Source: Taenia hydatigena
Taxonomy: Eukaryota > Platyhelminthes > Cestoda > Cyclophyllidea > Taeniidae
Assembly: GCA_036345935.2 (NCBI GenBank)
Contig: JADWOT020000006.1
Coordinates: 18,636,519 to 18,700,518, forward strand
Length of the DNA: 64,000 nt
Direction of reading: 5' to 3'
Below the pieces are notes generated by a model that worked only from the letters and a program-made list of their open reading frames with translations, ran no database searches and was not told the DNA's origin. Position numbers and translations under genes: made by a program. The number at the start of each line of letters is the position of its first letter. The first letter of the stretch is position 1. Positions 31,223 through 45,164 of this stretch are shown here, piece by piece.

Positions 31223-32144
31223 CCGTCCAAATCTGCTTAATTCTCTCTCCCTCTGTGTGTGTGTGCTTTGGCTTTTTGTTTTGTGGTTAGTTGCCCTCGA
31301 AAGGTGAGCTTGTGTACACTCACCTATTGGTCCTGCCACCACAGTATTTGTGGTCCGCTCCACTCTACCATGTGTCCAATCGGTGGTGTTTGCGATCATG
31401 CTCAAAACGTTCTGGCGGCGCCTGGATTGTCCTTTTATTGCCATCGTGACGGAAGGTTGCAAGACCAGTGGCAGAATGGTATGCCGCTAGCTGTAAGGCC
31501 GAACAGAGGGTCGCTGGAAAGGTCCCATCACATTTTAAACATTGTCCTTCCTTGTTCGTCACAACCACCCTTTTTTGTGGAGGGAAACCATGACTATGGA
31601 GCAAACTTTCCGAGATGTGTGCTCCTCATTGAGGTTTTGCTAAGCTGCTAGACGATGTTGTTCAGTAACTTAGGTCTGGACGCTAACTGCTTTAGCGGAA
31701 TTGTTGGGTCAAAGGCAAAGTGCTGGGATGGAATGTGTGATACAAAATTGGATCCCACAGCCACATCCCGTCTACATTCCTTCAATGCAACCTTTCGCCG
31801 TTTTAATGCTGCCCAACAGTATGCATTATTGCTTTATTATCACTGCGTCAAGCACTTCCTTGAGAGCAAGTTTTGTTCGTTCATTGCTGGTCTCGCTCCA
31901 TTGCCGGGATCATCAAGCAGGTCTCGAAGGAATGAGGCAGTCGTTAAAAGCCGACACAACTGTTGCCAACATTTTCCCTGAGTTCCCTCTAATTCAACCA
32001 TTCATAGTATCCAATCGACGGAATGAGTATCGATGTCATCTAAAGGCGGGTTTTTCAGCGCCGCCACCCATGTAGCGAAAGTTAGAACTTGCCAAGTTCT
32101 AGAACTAAATTTACAATCGACGTTGAGGAAGGCTGGAAAGTAGT
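31223..32144 (-). repeat. right arm of the ~0.93 kb inverted duplication
   Basis: Reverse complement of 29948-30878. The outer boundary is sharp: after 32144 the sequence (gtcacatgcg) no longer matches the left flank (before 29948: accatact). Confidence 0.9.
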
Positions 32145-35100
32145 GTCACATGCGAGATCACCAGAGCTCCATGCAGTAATTAAGGTGGAATTCCGATTGT
32201 GAGGCTCCTAACAGGCCAGTGTACCATCGTACACAACTGAGGTAAGTGATCCTGATAGTATGATCCGCCTCTCTTTTGAAGGTAGTGCTTAACAATTCAC
32301 ATGATTTCCTCTTCATGTCATCTACCGCTGGAGGTGTCTTCGAGACAGAAACTAATGGCACACGGTGACTTAATACTACAAAAAAAGTTGGAACTTCTAC
32401 GATGGCTGTGACTGCGGCATGCATCGTGAGGAATCACATACCTCGTGTTGGTGAAGGCTGGTCGATGCTCCACACCAAGTGCATTTTGTAAGTCATCCGC
32501 ATTTGGTGAGATCAATTGCCCACCATTGCAAAGTCACTCGATGAAATATGTGGCATAAGATGGCAGTTGAGTGCATCGTATTGCATAAACTTCTTCTTTT
32601 CTCCCTGTTGCTGGCTCAGTGCATTCGGCTGGCCACGTGAGTTGTCCACATTTGCTTGGATCATGGAGAGGCGATGAGTCTTTAGGCCATGATCACAATT
32701 GTTTGCTTTTGGATCGATGTTGTGAGCAAACCTTGACGGATGATTTCCGGTTGTTTAAATCTGATCTCGCTTCGCTTCTGGCTACTAAGTACAATTTGAA
32801 GTCAGGGCCATTATCTTCCTCTGAGCTCGATCCAGCAAATGCCCTCCTTCTATGACGCTATACCCAAGTTAACACCCAAAAGAGCTTCGTATACAAGCAA
32901 TTCCGGATGTATTGAACGGCCAGTACCTGTGGTGCCATGGTCATAGCTCTACGCGGTTGGCATAGTGCTCAAAAATTGCTGAGAACTCGTAATTTCTGAG
33001 GTAGCATGCGCGATGAAGGCAAACCTAATTTTATTACACATTAAGGCAGCACTGAGAGTTATGAAAATCCATCTGAATATCACGTAGTGTAGTTCGAAAT
33101 ACTTCCTGTCATTCAGCATGACCCGGTACCTTGGACATTCACCGTTGTTCAGGTAAGGCAAGTTCAAAATGCAATCAAAAGTGTGCCTAAACTTCCACTG
33201 GAGTCTCATTTTAACTCAAATAGATTCCGATGCACACAATTTACTATTGAAACATTGTCTAACATTTTGATAAATAGTTCGTCAATTTATCTGATTGAAA
33301 ACAAAAAACAATGAAGAGTTACATAGATATCATGTTAAATTAATTTCAGATGTTCCCTCTCGTCCACATACTCAATGAAATAAACAAAACGTATCTGCTT
33401 GACCTTTCGGTCGTGTCGATTTTGAGGCTAAATGGAGACGTTTCATTTTGTTCGTTCAATCAGTGGGTTACTGCGATGACTGCCGATAGGACATCTTACA
33501 GGCTCAATACCGGCCATGATCAACCAGATCAGTGGCAGAAGGATATTCTCCTCGATTCCCTCAAAATTTCCAAATTGTCACATCTAGCTAAGCATATCGT
33601 GGAGTATATTCGTATATCCAACTTCTAAATATCAAAAGCTGATGTATAAACTCGGGACGCCGAACAGGCGCAAGAGACTTGACCTACTGAGACGGAGGCA
33701 ATGGCTCAGCGATCAGATTTTGCCAGAACGTAGTGTCACATTGTAACCGAAACATTGGAGGGTTTGGGTGCATAAAATAAATTAAAACTGTTGACCATCA
33801 AATGGAAGAACCCTGCACTTTAGAAACAAACAGTGGTTTTTCTTTAAACACTCTCAGTTATTTCTTAGTACAACATTTTGACGTTGAAAAGAGGCTGATC
33901 ACATTGATTGGAATCTTTGATGAGCTAATCCACTTTTTGATTATGAAAACCAGCCTTCTATTTTCAGTAAGCAAACGAAAGAAAAGCTGAAGAATATTTT
34001 TGCAAAGTATAAGAAAGCAAATCCGGCCGTGGAGATTAGCTTTGGAGTTGCTGTTTCAATTCCAAACGCTGTTATAGCGTAAGCAAAGATACTTTCCTTC
34101 ACAAATTGCATAACTTGCATCTTTCAATTAATAGAATCGCTATACTTTTTCGTGTGAGAAATCGCAGTACACTTTATACTTAAAATAGTTTGAAATTTTC
34201 GCAGCACCACATTTTCTTGCAACGTGACCACATCACCGAGCCGAGGCTAAAAAACTCCAGAGGTTGTATTGTGTGTGTGTGTGCACACATAAGGTGGACC
34301 CTTTCTTGTTTAGAGAGCTGCACCTACTCCCCTCTCTTCGTGTGTCTTTTTCAATCCACTGTCCGACTTCACATCCTATGTTTGAATTACATGCGTGCGT
34401 GTTCGTGGGTGTTTGTTTAAAAAACCGCCATTGCAAACACACGCTTGCCTGTACTGCTTCCGAAAGTGCACGCGTTGAATGGTGGTGTCCTCCAGCGACA
34501 ACAACTTCCTTGTATTTTTCCTTGTTCAGGTATGTGTACAAGAGGAAGAAGTAGAAAGCTGGCGGAGGAGAAGGAGGTTATTGATGCACCTTCTACATAA
34601 ATCTGAAGATTTTACTATACACAGCCCTACTATTAGTAAAATATTCACATCTTTTGTTTTAAAAACACAGCAATACTCCCATTCCCCAATTTACTTTTGC
34701 CTTTTGCTGACCCACCTCCCAACACTGCTGTACACTGCTCGGTGGCAATTGGTCAGTAATTTGCCTCCAATAGTGAAAGATCGATTGCAGCAACTCGATC
34801 AATAACCAAATGCCTAATGCTCGTCGGTTCAAATTACTTTTATCATTGTACCATCATCGTTTTTAATTGGGTGCTTAGGCATTGTAGGTGGTTCAAATAT
34901 TTTAATTTAATGAATTGACAATTTACGGTTCAAAAATCCGTCATTTCAAATCACACATGTCATGTTGAACCACTTCGTCCAACCACGTAGTTAAGTTGCT
35001 TGTGCATTTGTCAACTTTTCAAGAAAACACGTGCTGACATGCCGAGATCGGGGCTACCTCCATTGTACTTTACCATCAGTCAACGTGACTTTGTCACAAC

Positions 35101-36960
35101 TTCAAAGACTCAGCCAAAACTTTTTAATGGTGTAGCACCGCTAAATTAATGGCAGCCACCGCACACGTACCCAGTGCATAAATCATAGAGGCTTGTGCAA
35201 ATGTCAAGTAGTAAATTACTCACAAATGAGCACTTGCCTTAAAGAGTTTAAACTGCCAATCAGGACTGTATGTTGGTATTAAGATTGCCGGCCCACTGTA
35301 CCTTCAGCCCATCTACCACACTCAACTTTTAGGGCAAAACATCTATAGCAATGAAGCCCGATAATGTACGGAGAGTCAGTGTAATGTAACAATCAAAATC
35401 CACACATAAAACCGCTGCACTGATAATTGCCGGATGGAGAAGCGCTATTGCTAATCCTAGTCATGAACCGCTTCTCCCAGTCAGGGTTTCATAACTTCTT
35501 CTCAATGTCGCTTTTCCTACAGTGCGATGCCAAAAAAACCATAAAAATTGGGCTCTCGTGTCGACCACATTATCGTCAATCATAGCCGATTAATGTACAG
35601 CCTTCATCTAGTCGGAAATTTGTGTTTTAACTACTCTTTACGAAGGGTAAACCCCAGACAACTGTTTTCAACCTTTTAATAAAGTGTATGTGTATTGGGT
35701 AAAGGGATGGACACGAAAAGATGTTTGACAGGAATCAGTTATGGCAGACAAAGGTCCGCTATAAAGCTAATGGATTATAAAGGCTGCACCTTTTGAAGTA
35801 TCACAGCCAGCTTGTGCACATAAGCAAAGGTAAATCACACAACCAACCTCCAAATGGGCATAGTCAGTGTACCCGCAAAGTATTTGGACTCTCACCGTCA
35901 AATCACAGAGGCGTGATGTATGTCGGTTCGTTATGGGTGGATTGATGGACCTGGCGCTTGGATAAACAGAAGAAAATAACATGCCGAATTCGTGTATGTG
36001 TATGTGTGTGCACAAGGGTTCTTGTATATCCATCCATTTATCCATCTGGCACGTGAACTTTATACTCGGTGAGTAGTTAGTTAACTGGGCTATGTTTGTT
36101 TGCTAAATGCGCGTCTACTTTGTGCTTTGTTTGGTTTAACCAGGAGCTAGAGAAATTTACCTCAAATATTTGTTTTTGAAGGCACTTTGTGCAGAATTTT
36201 GAGCTTGTATTGACAAGAATGAAAGTTTTGTGAACTGAACAATTGCCAAAACGACTACTTCTACCTCACCACCAGTGAGTGGTAATAGATGTTGACTTTG
36301 CTTTTCGATGACTGACAACAAAATATCCGAATACAGGCCTGTAAGATTGAAGCTATGTTTGAACCTGTTACATCAATCACGGTTAGTTTAGACTGACAAC
36401 CGATTCAACTGTATGAAAGCCCAAAAAAAATTATATACAAATTTTCTACTTGGCAGATTGAACATGCTTAACCTTTGGAGAATTGCGTAGAAATGCAATA
36501 ACCGGTGGATTTCAATCTCATTCTCCATCAGTTGGTTTTTCTCGAGTGAAAGGATGCCCAAAGAAGCATTTGACGTGAAAAATTATTACCGTAGGCGAAT
36601 ATTCAAAACCACCATTTCAACTAGTGAGGAAAAGATTTGCTTCAGGCTAGGGGAAGGTAGGGAGAAGGAGCTGTTTTAAATGAGAATGTTGCAGAAACTG
36701 AAAATGGGAAGATGCTAATCTCGCGCTTTGGTGATTGCATAATTTCTAAACTGAAAGGAAATTTTCATAAGCTTTCACGAGTTTTGCTGAAATTCTTGTG
36801 GTTGCAGTATAGCCATTTACAACGATTTATCGATTTGTCTATTATCGACCCCATTTCAAAAAACTCTTAATTAATGATTACATGGCACTGCCTTTTTGGA
36901 TTTGTGCTTGCCCGCAATATTAGCGTCGAGTGGTTTTAAGAAAAAAAACGAGTTGAAATG
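32145..36960. other. intergenic, no gene supported
   Basis: Only short open frames. The 32619-32855 plus frame follows a good acceptor-like tract (ttcttctttt...ggctcag) and reads 'DDFRLFKSDLASLLATKYNL', but no family or second exon can be tied to it. A TG/CA-rich patch lies at about 34267-34290. Confidence 0.4.
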
Positions 36961-36964
36961 TAAT

Positions 36965-37105
36965 GTAATGCTTTGATTATTTGTCTACCACTTTATTTTG
37001 GTTTCAAGGAAACTTCTGTGCTCCTACTGGGCGGCGCGACCTCCGGGCCAGGCCAGCAGCTCCCCAGCTCAAGTAGTATGCCTTCTTTCCTCTTCAGGGA
37101 CATTG
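36965..37105 (+). repeat. dispersed family copy (partial)
   Basis: Shares the family order: TTTGATTATTTGT head, '...ggccaggccagcag' core, and '...atgccttctttcctcttc' tail. Confidence 0.45.
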
Positions 37106-38689
37106 CTGCAGTAAATGTCGAAAAATAAATCTTCAAAAAATTTGTTATTGATATCACTTATGTTTGCCTTTGTTTAATCCTGCACTTAGGTTTGGTTGGA
37201 GGGGAGCCTAATACTCCCAGAATTTGTTATTACTAAAGATGCAAAACCACCTCTTCCTCTCTCATCTGCAATGAGCTGGAAGTGCTTTTAAAATTACAGA
37301 GTTTAGTTGATGCTCAAAAAGCTTAAAAGTGCTGCACAAGGGCATTAGCGATGGTGGTAATTTGTCATTTGAAATCACTGGCTGGGGTTTAGAAAGTCCC
37401 CAAACCCCACTATAGTAAGCGATGATGGAAATTACATTTACATTTACATTTCCGCTTCGCCACTAAGCATTTTTTGGACGTCTTTATCGCATAATCATTA
37501 TTTGCAAGGGAATATGAAATATTACTCTTTTTTGGCAATGAAAAGTTGCGTTAGAATGACCGTATATCTAGAAGGCTAACCTTGGGTCTATTTCTCTGTT
37601 GTCAAGGTGTTTATAGACCGGGTGTTTTGTTGCCAATGCCAGGACGTTATAGTAATGTCATTTGAGCGCTTAGTTCCTTTTTTCCAAAAACACTTCTGCA
37701 AATTATGTCTCGTGAAAGCATGAAAAGGTAATTTTATGGGAGTCAACAATTTTTAAAACCTCAAAACTATGAGAAATTATTACTTAAGGATATGTACCAT
37801 GATGTTTCAGAGATTCCGGAGCGTGAGAAGATGCATCATTGAGCCAGTTCGGAGCATTTAACTTGACCATGTACCTCAACTGACTTAATGGTTTATTTTT
37901 GAAAGGTGGCATTAATTTTGAAGTTATTTATCTTAAATTCTGAAGGGACTAATGTGAAAGAATAAACAGCCAAATTTGCACCGGTTGGGAATTTTCAACG
38001 GAGTTGAAGGCCCGTATTTGCGATTAGGTTTTCCAGTTAATATTAGATATCCTCATTTGGATTGTTCTTAGGCTGGTGGATCGTTGTGTTTAAATTCTAC
38101 CGATTCCTCACATTCCATGACATAAAATTTTTAAACTTCATTTGAGTTACACTTCATTTAAAACATCCTGATTTTTCTCTTTTTGATACCTATAAAACGA
38201 ATAAAGTATTTATTAGAATGAATTATGAATGTCATTTAAAAAAGAATTTCTAACTTCATTTTAGCGTGTATCTGTGCTTCTCCAATTTTTCGTCTACCAG
38301 AAGTTCAAAATTGGAAGTCTCTGTTGGTGAAAATTCTTTTTAAGAAAAAGTGCTCTACAGAAAACATAATTGCGGATATGTTCTCATGAAATCAACTGCT
38401 TATGTGCTTTTGTGCAATTTTACCCACTCACCAATTCATATTTCCCACTGACTGGGTTGTATTTAAATTAATTGGAATGACAATCTTCTGGTGAGATGGT
38501 AAATGCAATTTGATCAAGTTCTATTCCTGAAGCATTTTCGAAAACTAATTTAATCCTTCTCCCTAATGCCAGTTTTAAGTTTAATGCCAAACGCTTATGG
38601 GACTAAATTACTTAAACCTTTTCATTTGATCAACTGGGCATTGTGTTCCTCTTCTGGCATTTTGAAACGCTCTACAGGATGGTGATGTA

Positions 38690-38810
38690 GCGACGCGAGG
38701 CATTTCTGAAGACAAAAGATGTCATAGTACCATTACGGAAAGTGTATTAGAGATGTGCAGAGGGGCTCTGGGGCTACTGGTAGGACCCAAGGGCTATGCC
38801 ACAAGGTGGA
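38690..38810 (-). repeat. dispersed family copy, reverse orientation
   Basis: The string ctgaagacaaaagatgtcat and the following bases match the reverse complement of the family tail (compare 51754-51800 ctgaagacgaaagaggtcat). Confidence 0.5.
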
Positions 38811-39094
38811 AATAAAACGATCGAGTCCTTCGTTGTCAATGCAACTAAGATAAAGAGCTAAACCCATCACATCTCCTACTCTTTGCCTTTTGCAAGAACA
38901 ACTTTGATGATAATCAGTGCCCGATTGTAAGTAGATAGTCCGTTCGCGTTTAGAAACTAATCCGTCCTCCTCATGTGTTGTATTGTCCCTTTCGACCGCC
39001 ACAAATTTTAAGCAGTCAGGGAGGTTTGGTTTATGCTGTCCCTACAAAAAGCAAAGACAGGTCAATCATGTCGCATTCCCGTTAAATTATTTGT

Positions 39095-39250
39095 AATGCT
39101 TCGATTGCTTGTTTAATTCCTTATTTTGATTTAGTGGACTCTAAAGGCTCGCCCCTTGAAACTCCACTGACTTACTTCAGGAGCCCCCATCCCTTCCGTA
39201 CGTAAGCAATACAGTTTCTGTCATAGTATCATGAATTAATCCGAAGTCCA
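39095..39250 (+). repeat. dispersed family copy (partial)
   Basis: Contains TTCGATTGCTTGTTTAATTC, then '...ggctcgccccttg' and 'cttccgtacgtaagcaatac', in the same order as the 41940 copy. Confidence 0.5.
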
Positions 39251-39659
39251 GGAAGTCTTAGGACGCCAATTTAATGGAGGCAGAAGCAGAATCGGTTCTA
39301 AAGGCCAAACATCACCATTTACATTCCTGAACGCTAAACACTAACGTGACTGAAAAGGTCATGTGATACGGGTGGGAGAAGTGATGAAAATAACGTCCTC
39401 CTTGGGCACCTGCCTCAGCTTCGTGTTCTCTAGGGAAGGGATAACCAACCAAAGTGACAATAGCCATTAACCTTCTGGAAAAGTTCGTTACACAACCGTC
39501 TACTACACTCTCAAACGGGCAGACATGACTGAACAGCACTGAAGTGAGAAGGAGTAAACGCAAAACTTTACCCCAACAAAAAGATTGTAAAGTGTGTCCC
39601 TTTTTAAAATGCTTCTGCTTTTAGGTCGGTGTTTTTAAGACTAAGGATTGACATACGTG

Positions 39660-40078
39660 ATGGCTAGCACACCCACCTTCTCCAATGAAGTTCCAAACAG
39701 GACAAAACCCCAAATCCAGTGGAACCGTTAGGAGGGTTCAGCGACATAGTAGTCAGAAACCCTCTCAGTTGCACGCAAATTAGATCACTGGCGAGGCTAG
39801 TTGGTAAGCGTTTTTCTTACAGCACCAAGCAGATGTGATGGCTGGAGTCGGAGATTGATTAAGATGAGTGCTGGCAACGAGGCTCAAATAGAGGAAGGGT
39901 TTAGCAATATTTTGATTATTTGTTTAATTCTTCGTTTTGATTATGCGGACAACGAAGCTTAGGCCATTGCACTTCCAATGGATGACATAACCTGTAGGTC
40001 ATGCTAGTGACCCTCAAGCCCATTTTTGTACGGCTAATGCATATTCGATCCCACTGTTATAAATTTTTCGTCGCCGGG
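39660..40078 (+). repeat. dispersed family copy, long
   Basis: It starts with the 'ccaatgaagttccaaacagg' segment shared with 42600 and 51890. It passes through 'ttgattatttgtttaattct' and ends in the 'taatgcatattcgatccc' tail where the 656 bp repeat begins. Confidence 0.55.
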
Positions 40079-40734
40079 AAAGATTTGAGGCGACACACAA
40101 GACTTAAGAGGTAAGACACTTGACAGTGCATTCTAAACCAACTTCTCTCTCTATCAAATTCATCTCAATCTCCGAATGCCAACTTGATAATCTCCTTCCC
40201 ACGTGTTGCTTCGGAGAAAGTGAGTTCATGTTCGATTGTTGCGCCCACCTGTAGTAGGAAGTAACACCTTCTTCATCACAATCTCAAGGACATATCCACC
40301 TTCACAGTCCAGATGTTTGGGCAGGTCACCAGTACGCCACTTCCTGGTCATTCTTTGCGCTTTTCACTTGCGACGCATTTTAAAGGTAACCATCCACAGA
40401 CTCTGAACACCTCACATCCGATTTGTTTTTGACACACGATTTGATGTCATCATTTGTAACAAGTTGAATGAACATGCATGTCACATATTTGTGACGTCGG
40501 ATTCAGGTTGCAAAAGACCAACTTTGGGTGTTCAATTTACTCTTCTCATATTGTCACTGCGTCTATTTGATGATAAGCATGATAGGGACTAGTCCACTGA
40601 GTTACTTTTGTTAAAACTTGTCGCAGAACTTCAGATCCTGATTGAAACTGGCACTACATTAGTAAACGGTATCGAAGGGGCAGAATAGAGTAAAAGGCTT
40701 TCATGGAACTAAAGCTGAATAGAGGAAAATACCG
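40079..40734 (+). repeat. left member of a ~656 bp inverted repeat pair
   Basis: Nearly identical, in reverse complement, to 51097-51753. The match runs from aaagatttgaggcgacac to gaaaaataccg, with a few substitutions near the inner end. The bases just outside (40021-40078) match the reverse complement of 51754-51811 only weakly, as an older copy of the dispersed family. Confidence 0.88.
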
Positions 40735-41939
40735 CCTCCTGCTTTACGTAGCTGATAGTACACGACATTAGGCATACGCTTTAATCGTGTGGATTACGAT
40801 GGTTTGCTCAACACCAAGTTGGCTGTTGGACAAACTTTATTAGATGTATTAATTCGGTGAACACTGTAAAGTTAAATGAATCCTAGGGTGAATGAGTTGT
40901 TCAAAAACTTACGCCCTTTAGATAATCTTATTCTCCCATCCTCCGCCATAGCAAAGATCCCTAACTAAAATGTTTCTTTTCGACTTTAAACTGTGAATCT
41001 GCCAGACCTTTAACTTTTTGTGTCACTTGGCTATAAAGTTGTGTTAACTTGGCTACTCTTGGAGCTTTCACGAAATGAACCTTGGTAATCCAGTAAATTA
41101 TGGCCTGCTGTTTGATGACTGTATTCCCACGAAACAGCCTCGAGGATTGGTTCCCGACAATGATTATATCCTTTAGCATGGCTCTTAAATTACCCTTAAA
41201 GTAGTTACCCATCGCAAAAGGTCATGGGAACCGGCTAGAAGGCTGAAAGTACATGCGATCCCACCTCTACTTACAAATATCATCTTATCAAAGTACAGTT
41301 GCTTTAAAAATTTCGAAGTGATTAAATATAAAATCAAATTTTAGCACTACAGGTGGAGATGGTAATTTTGGAAGCGTAGAATTCATTAGTGTGGGTATTT
41401 TATGCCACCACAGTGAAATCTAGCTGATGTAGCCTATGGCACTAGCTGTCCAGTTAGATGAATTTTAAAGGTATTTGAGGCAATGGTTTGTGTTCCTCAT
41501 TGCTAAAGCACTCTCCAAATGAATCCCATTGTAGTAAGCAATTCTTCCGATGTGAGGATAATGATGCCACCATCCATTGTCGAAAACGCCTTTTAGAAGG
41601 AGCAATCCAGAAACTTGAATGATTGGCTTGCAATGCATTGATTGAGAAAACTGAAGTGGAACAAAAAGTACTTGCGTTGATAAGGCCACTGTTTCTGCAG
41701 ATTAATCCACAGCAGGACCACACTTTCTTGTTGTAAAAAATGGACACTTTTTCCCCAACTTTTGTCTACCAACTCCAGTATGGACTAGCCCTAATAGTTA
41801 CAAATTTATTTCAGCACATACCAAAAAAGTAGGACATTTGCTATTTAACTTTATCTTGTGTGGCCTGCATATGACCTCTTTATTCAACATTCGAAAACAG
41901 GTTGTGGAGTAGGGTACCTAAAAAGAAAATGGGTATGTA

Positions 41940-42470
41940 ATGCTCTTAATATTTGGTTAAATCTTCGTCCATTTTTGCGGGCACGCTAAGGAGCCCTATC
42001 TGTTCTTCTGCTAGGCGAAACGGCCTCTGAACCATGGCTGTGGTCCCTCACTCTAGCCACTCTTTACGTCAGCAATACATATTCTGCCCTAGGATTGCGC
42101 CTACTATGGCCTTCGGGGGAGACGCGGAGCACTACGTTGACTAGAATGGGAACCTAATTGTGTCCTGAAGGACAGGTTTTCTAATTTCACTTCCGAATAT
42201 TAAACTTTACTGCGACGATGAAGGGGCGTATGCTATGGATAGGATAGCTTGCTATCACTCTTAGCAAAATGGCAGAAAATGACGCTTTAGCCCTGACAAC
42301 TACCCTAGCCCAGTGTTTTGCAGGAATTCTATTAACAGCCAAATCAAAACTAGCCTTAAAATATCTGAAAAGTTCGTTACTGAGCTATCAACGTTGCCTG
42401 TATAAGGGTCTCGAGTAGATAGACACCTGTAAGGAACCCAGATAGGTATGCTGGAAACAAAGTGGGAAGG
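41940..42470 (+). repeat. dispersed family copy, long
   Basis: It holds the core ('gcacgctaaggagcc', 'cgtcagcaatacatattctg', 'cttcgggggagacgcggag') and the downstream module ('aaaagttcgttactgagct', 'aacccagataggtatgctgg') also seen at 50740-50860. Confidence 0.6.
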
Positions 42471-42589
42471 AGGAGAAGACGAGAAACTTTATTCTCATGA
42501 AACTCGTTTAAACATTGCCTTCCATTAAATGGCTCTGATTTCAGATCAGTTTTCGCACTACTAGTGATGGAGATAGGCGATGACCAACA

Positions 42590-43000
42590 CAGGTCTCCTA
42601 CCTCCTAAACAGTTCCCAAACAGGACGAAACTCCAGATGCTCTGGAATCGCTAAGAGGGATCAGTGCAGTTAGGGTCAAGTAGCGTCTTAGTCGCAAACG
42701 AATCCGATGACTGGTGCGGTTGAATCGTGGGTGTTTGCCTGTAGCCAGCTCCAAGGATGACGCTCAAAATGAGATAGGGCTTTCAACTAACCTTCACTTG
42801 GTTTTGCTAACACTCAAGATGCCGACATTAAACTCTCGCTAGGAGCATCAACCTCCAGGCCATGCCAGTGCCCTACATTACTTCTGTCCGTCGTTAATGC
42901 ATATTATGCCCTTGTATTATTGGCTTCTTTCAACTTCGGGGAAGAGTCAGAGTACCTCAGTTGAGTCTTGGAAGATGCCCATTTACAAGGTTCCGTGGAG
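42590..43000 (+). repeat. dispersed family copy, long
   Basis: 'gttcccaaacaggacgaaac', 'taagagggatcagtgcagtt', 'ggccatgccagtg', 'taatgcatattatgccctt' and 'cttcggggaagagtcagag' come in family order. With the preceding copy it forms a head-to-tail pair. Confidence 0.6.
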
Positions 43001-43487
43001 TTATTTTCCTCATTATTTAAAGTGACCAACCCTCAGCTCACCTCTTGTCAACACAAACAATTAGAAGTAATTCGTAAGAATTGATTACTGTTGTATCCGA
43101 TAAGGCTTATGAAAATCTGAAAGGGGTATAAATATCTCAGATTTTTCCATGGATTTTGTTCTCCGCAGTAGCAGTAGTAAGGGAAACTTTGCTTGAAGTT
43201 AGACAATACCGTAGCAAAATGAGCTTGCTTTTACTCCTGAAAATCTCATAAACTATTGTTCTAGGAAAGGAAGCAAAAAAGTGACAGTGTGCCATTGCCA
43301 AATATTTCTTGTTTCCTTCTGGACTTTTTTTCCTCATCCCCGGTCCTTCTGCATTTCTTCTTCTCGCTTTAGAACCTATCAAACTTGGATGCCCTTTTTA
43401 TTTTCCTCTTTAGAAACAGAAGAAAAGCTATTATAAAGGAGGGTGATAATTTTTAAAACTTAGCTTTTTTGTGTACGAGTCTCCTAG

Positions 43488-43648
43488 ATCATACCGAGGT
43501 CACAAACCAGGCAGACGATGGATAAGGACTTCTAGGTGGACGACTTCTTCAGCCAGCGTGATGCATGCGCAAAGGAGAGGCTACTCGAGTGTGTATCAGC
43601 AAGACAGGGACTTCAGTTCCTTCGACCTTTGGAGGCTAATCCGTAAAG
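43488..43648 (+). CDS. candidate internal exon, basic protein segment, unknown gene
   Basis: Acceptor tttttgtgtacgagtctcctag and strong donor AAAG|GTAGGT enclose 161 bases. One open frame (entry phase 2, exit phase 1) reads 'SYRGHKPGRRWIRTSRW' ... 'QQDRDFSSFDLWRLIRKG'. The region is richer in G/C and codon-like compared with its flanks. No family is recognised. Its exit phase does not fit 47705-47774 directly, so either another exon lies between or it is a chance island. Confidence 0.33.
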
Positions 43649-44219
43649 GTAGGTTACATCAATCTCGGATATGAGGCAATCAAGAGGACCTGATCAAGAA
43701 CGTCCGGAGATTAGTTGTCAGGTGGAACTTCTAGCTTATTAATCAGAGGGGTATTTCTGAGGTTGCAGGTTTCCCAGAAGGCCATTTTTCAGAGCTTTTT
43801 GATAGGCCTTATTATTCTTCAAAATAGCCTGGGAAAGATAGTTAACTTTTCCTTCCGATTCTTTGCTTGGAAGTAAAAAACAAAACGTTTAACTTCCTGA
43901 CTGTTTTTACCCTATCTCATCATTGTTAAGTATAGCTGTTTACAGGTCAGAAACGGCAATGCATTTTAAGTAGTACTGTGTTAAGTTTACTGAGTAGGAC
44001 AAAATCTGAAGGGACAAAATGGTCTTTCCATAAACTTGAAGATGGACTTTGATCTACAGCTAAAGTTTAACTCAATGAATAGCCCTATTTTCAAAGGCTG
44101 TTGAAAAACGAAATGAGATGCAAGAGAAAATAATATTTGTTTTGCAAAATTTTATATCATAAATTGCTTTGTAATAATACTTTCCTTAAAGTAGCCATTC
44201 CTTAGCCTTAAAGGGTGTG

Positions 44220-44480
44220 TAGTGTAGCGCTCCAAGTCGCCCCTGAAATCGAAAGAAGACGTGACAGTTTATTAGAAAATATGTGCCCGAAGCCCTGAAG
44301 GGTTGACGCTACCGGCATTGCCCCGAGGCCATAGACCTAGCCAAAGTGCAATTGAGAAGCTCAAGCATACAACCAAAGCGTTGTATAGCCTCCTACCCAT
44401 CCCCATTTGACCGTTGTCTTCGGTGCTCCCCTTGGTAAGCCTCCCGTTTCGGCCACCATAGCGTAGTCGGTGCAAGTAAG
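44220..44480 (-). repeat. dispersed family copy, reverse orientation
   Basis: 'gtgtagcgctccaagtcgcc', 'ctgaaatcgaaagaagacgt' and 'taccggcattgccccgaggc' are reverse complements of the family tail and core. Confidence 0.5.
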
Positions 44481-45164
44481 AACACCGCGTCAGTCATCCA
44501 CTTTGTGTTCAACTGAGAAGGTATTTGACTGTCACGTCACTGACCCCTCCCGGCAATTCCACTACGTCTGGAATTTCGCCTTTCACTAGTCCTAAGAACA
44601 CTAGCCCAAAAGCGGAGCCATTTAGCAAAGGACGATATTCAAATTTCTTTCGTAGAGAAATGGTTTCGCGTCTGTTCGACCCAAACTTTTTGATTCCATT
44701 TCAGCGCTACTCAAAAATATTTATCTGGGTTCCATCCACCTGGCCTCGCGTGTTTGCGTTGTTAACATCTTCATGCAGGTATCGTGGACGGCTCGTAACG
44801 AACGTCTTCCGATGGTTCAGGCCTAGTGTAGCTTCACTTGTTTATATCTTTCTTAGGGAACGCGGGACAGGAGCAGTTGTCTAAGGTAAAGCGCCATTTT
44901 GTGCCCTTCTGTTAGGAGTGGTCACAGATTCTCCCGTCCACAGCATAATTCGTCCATCAGCCACGTTAAGGTATAGCACTCAGAAATGGAAATTAAGGTA
45001 GCTGTTCGGTTTCTGCTACCACCAATTTGAACCGCCGAGTCTTTCCTCACTTCAAAAGAATTTTTCCAGTGCTCGCGAAACCAAAACGAAAAATTAACCA
45101 CATCACTAAAGCATTACAATAACAATCACTTTGGGTGGGAGTGCTTCAAATGTTGGTCGGACGC

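Noticed and set aside
32318..32515. Possible integrase-like fragment on the minus strand ('LQNALGVEHRPAF')
   Set aside because: Vague resemblance to the LG-EH...HP pattern of retroelement integrases, but no catalytic D,D-35-E residues, no zinc-binding motif and no neighbouring pol domains.
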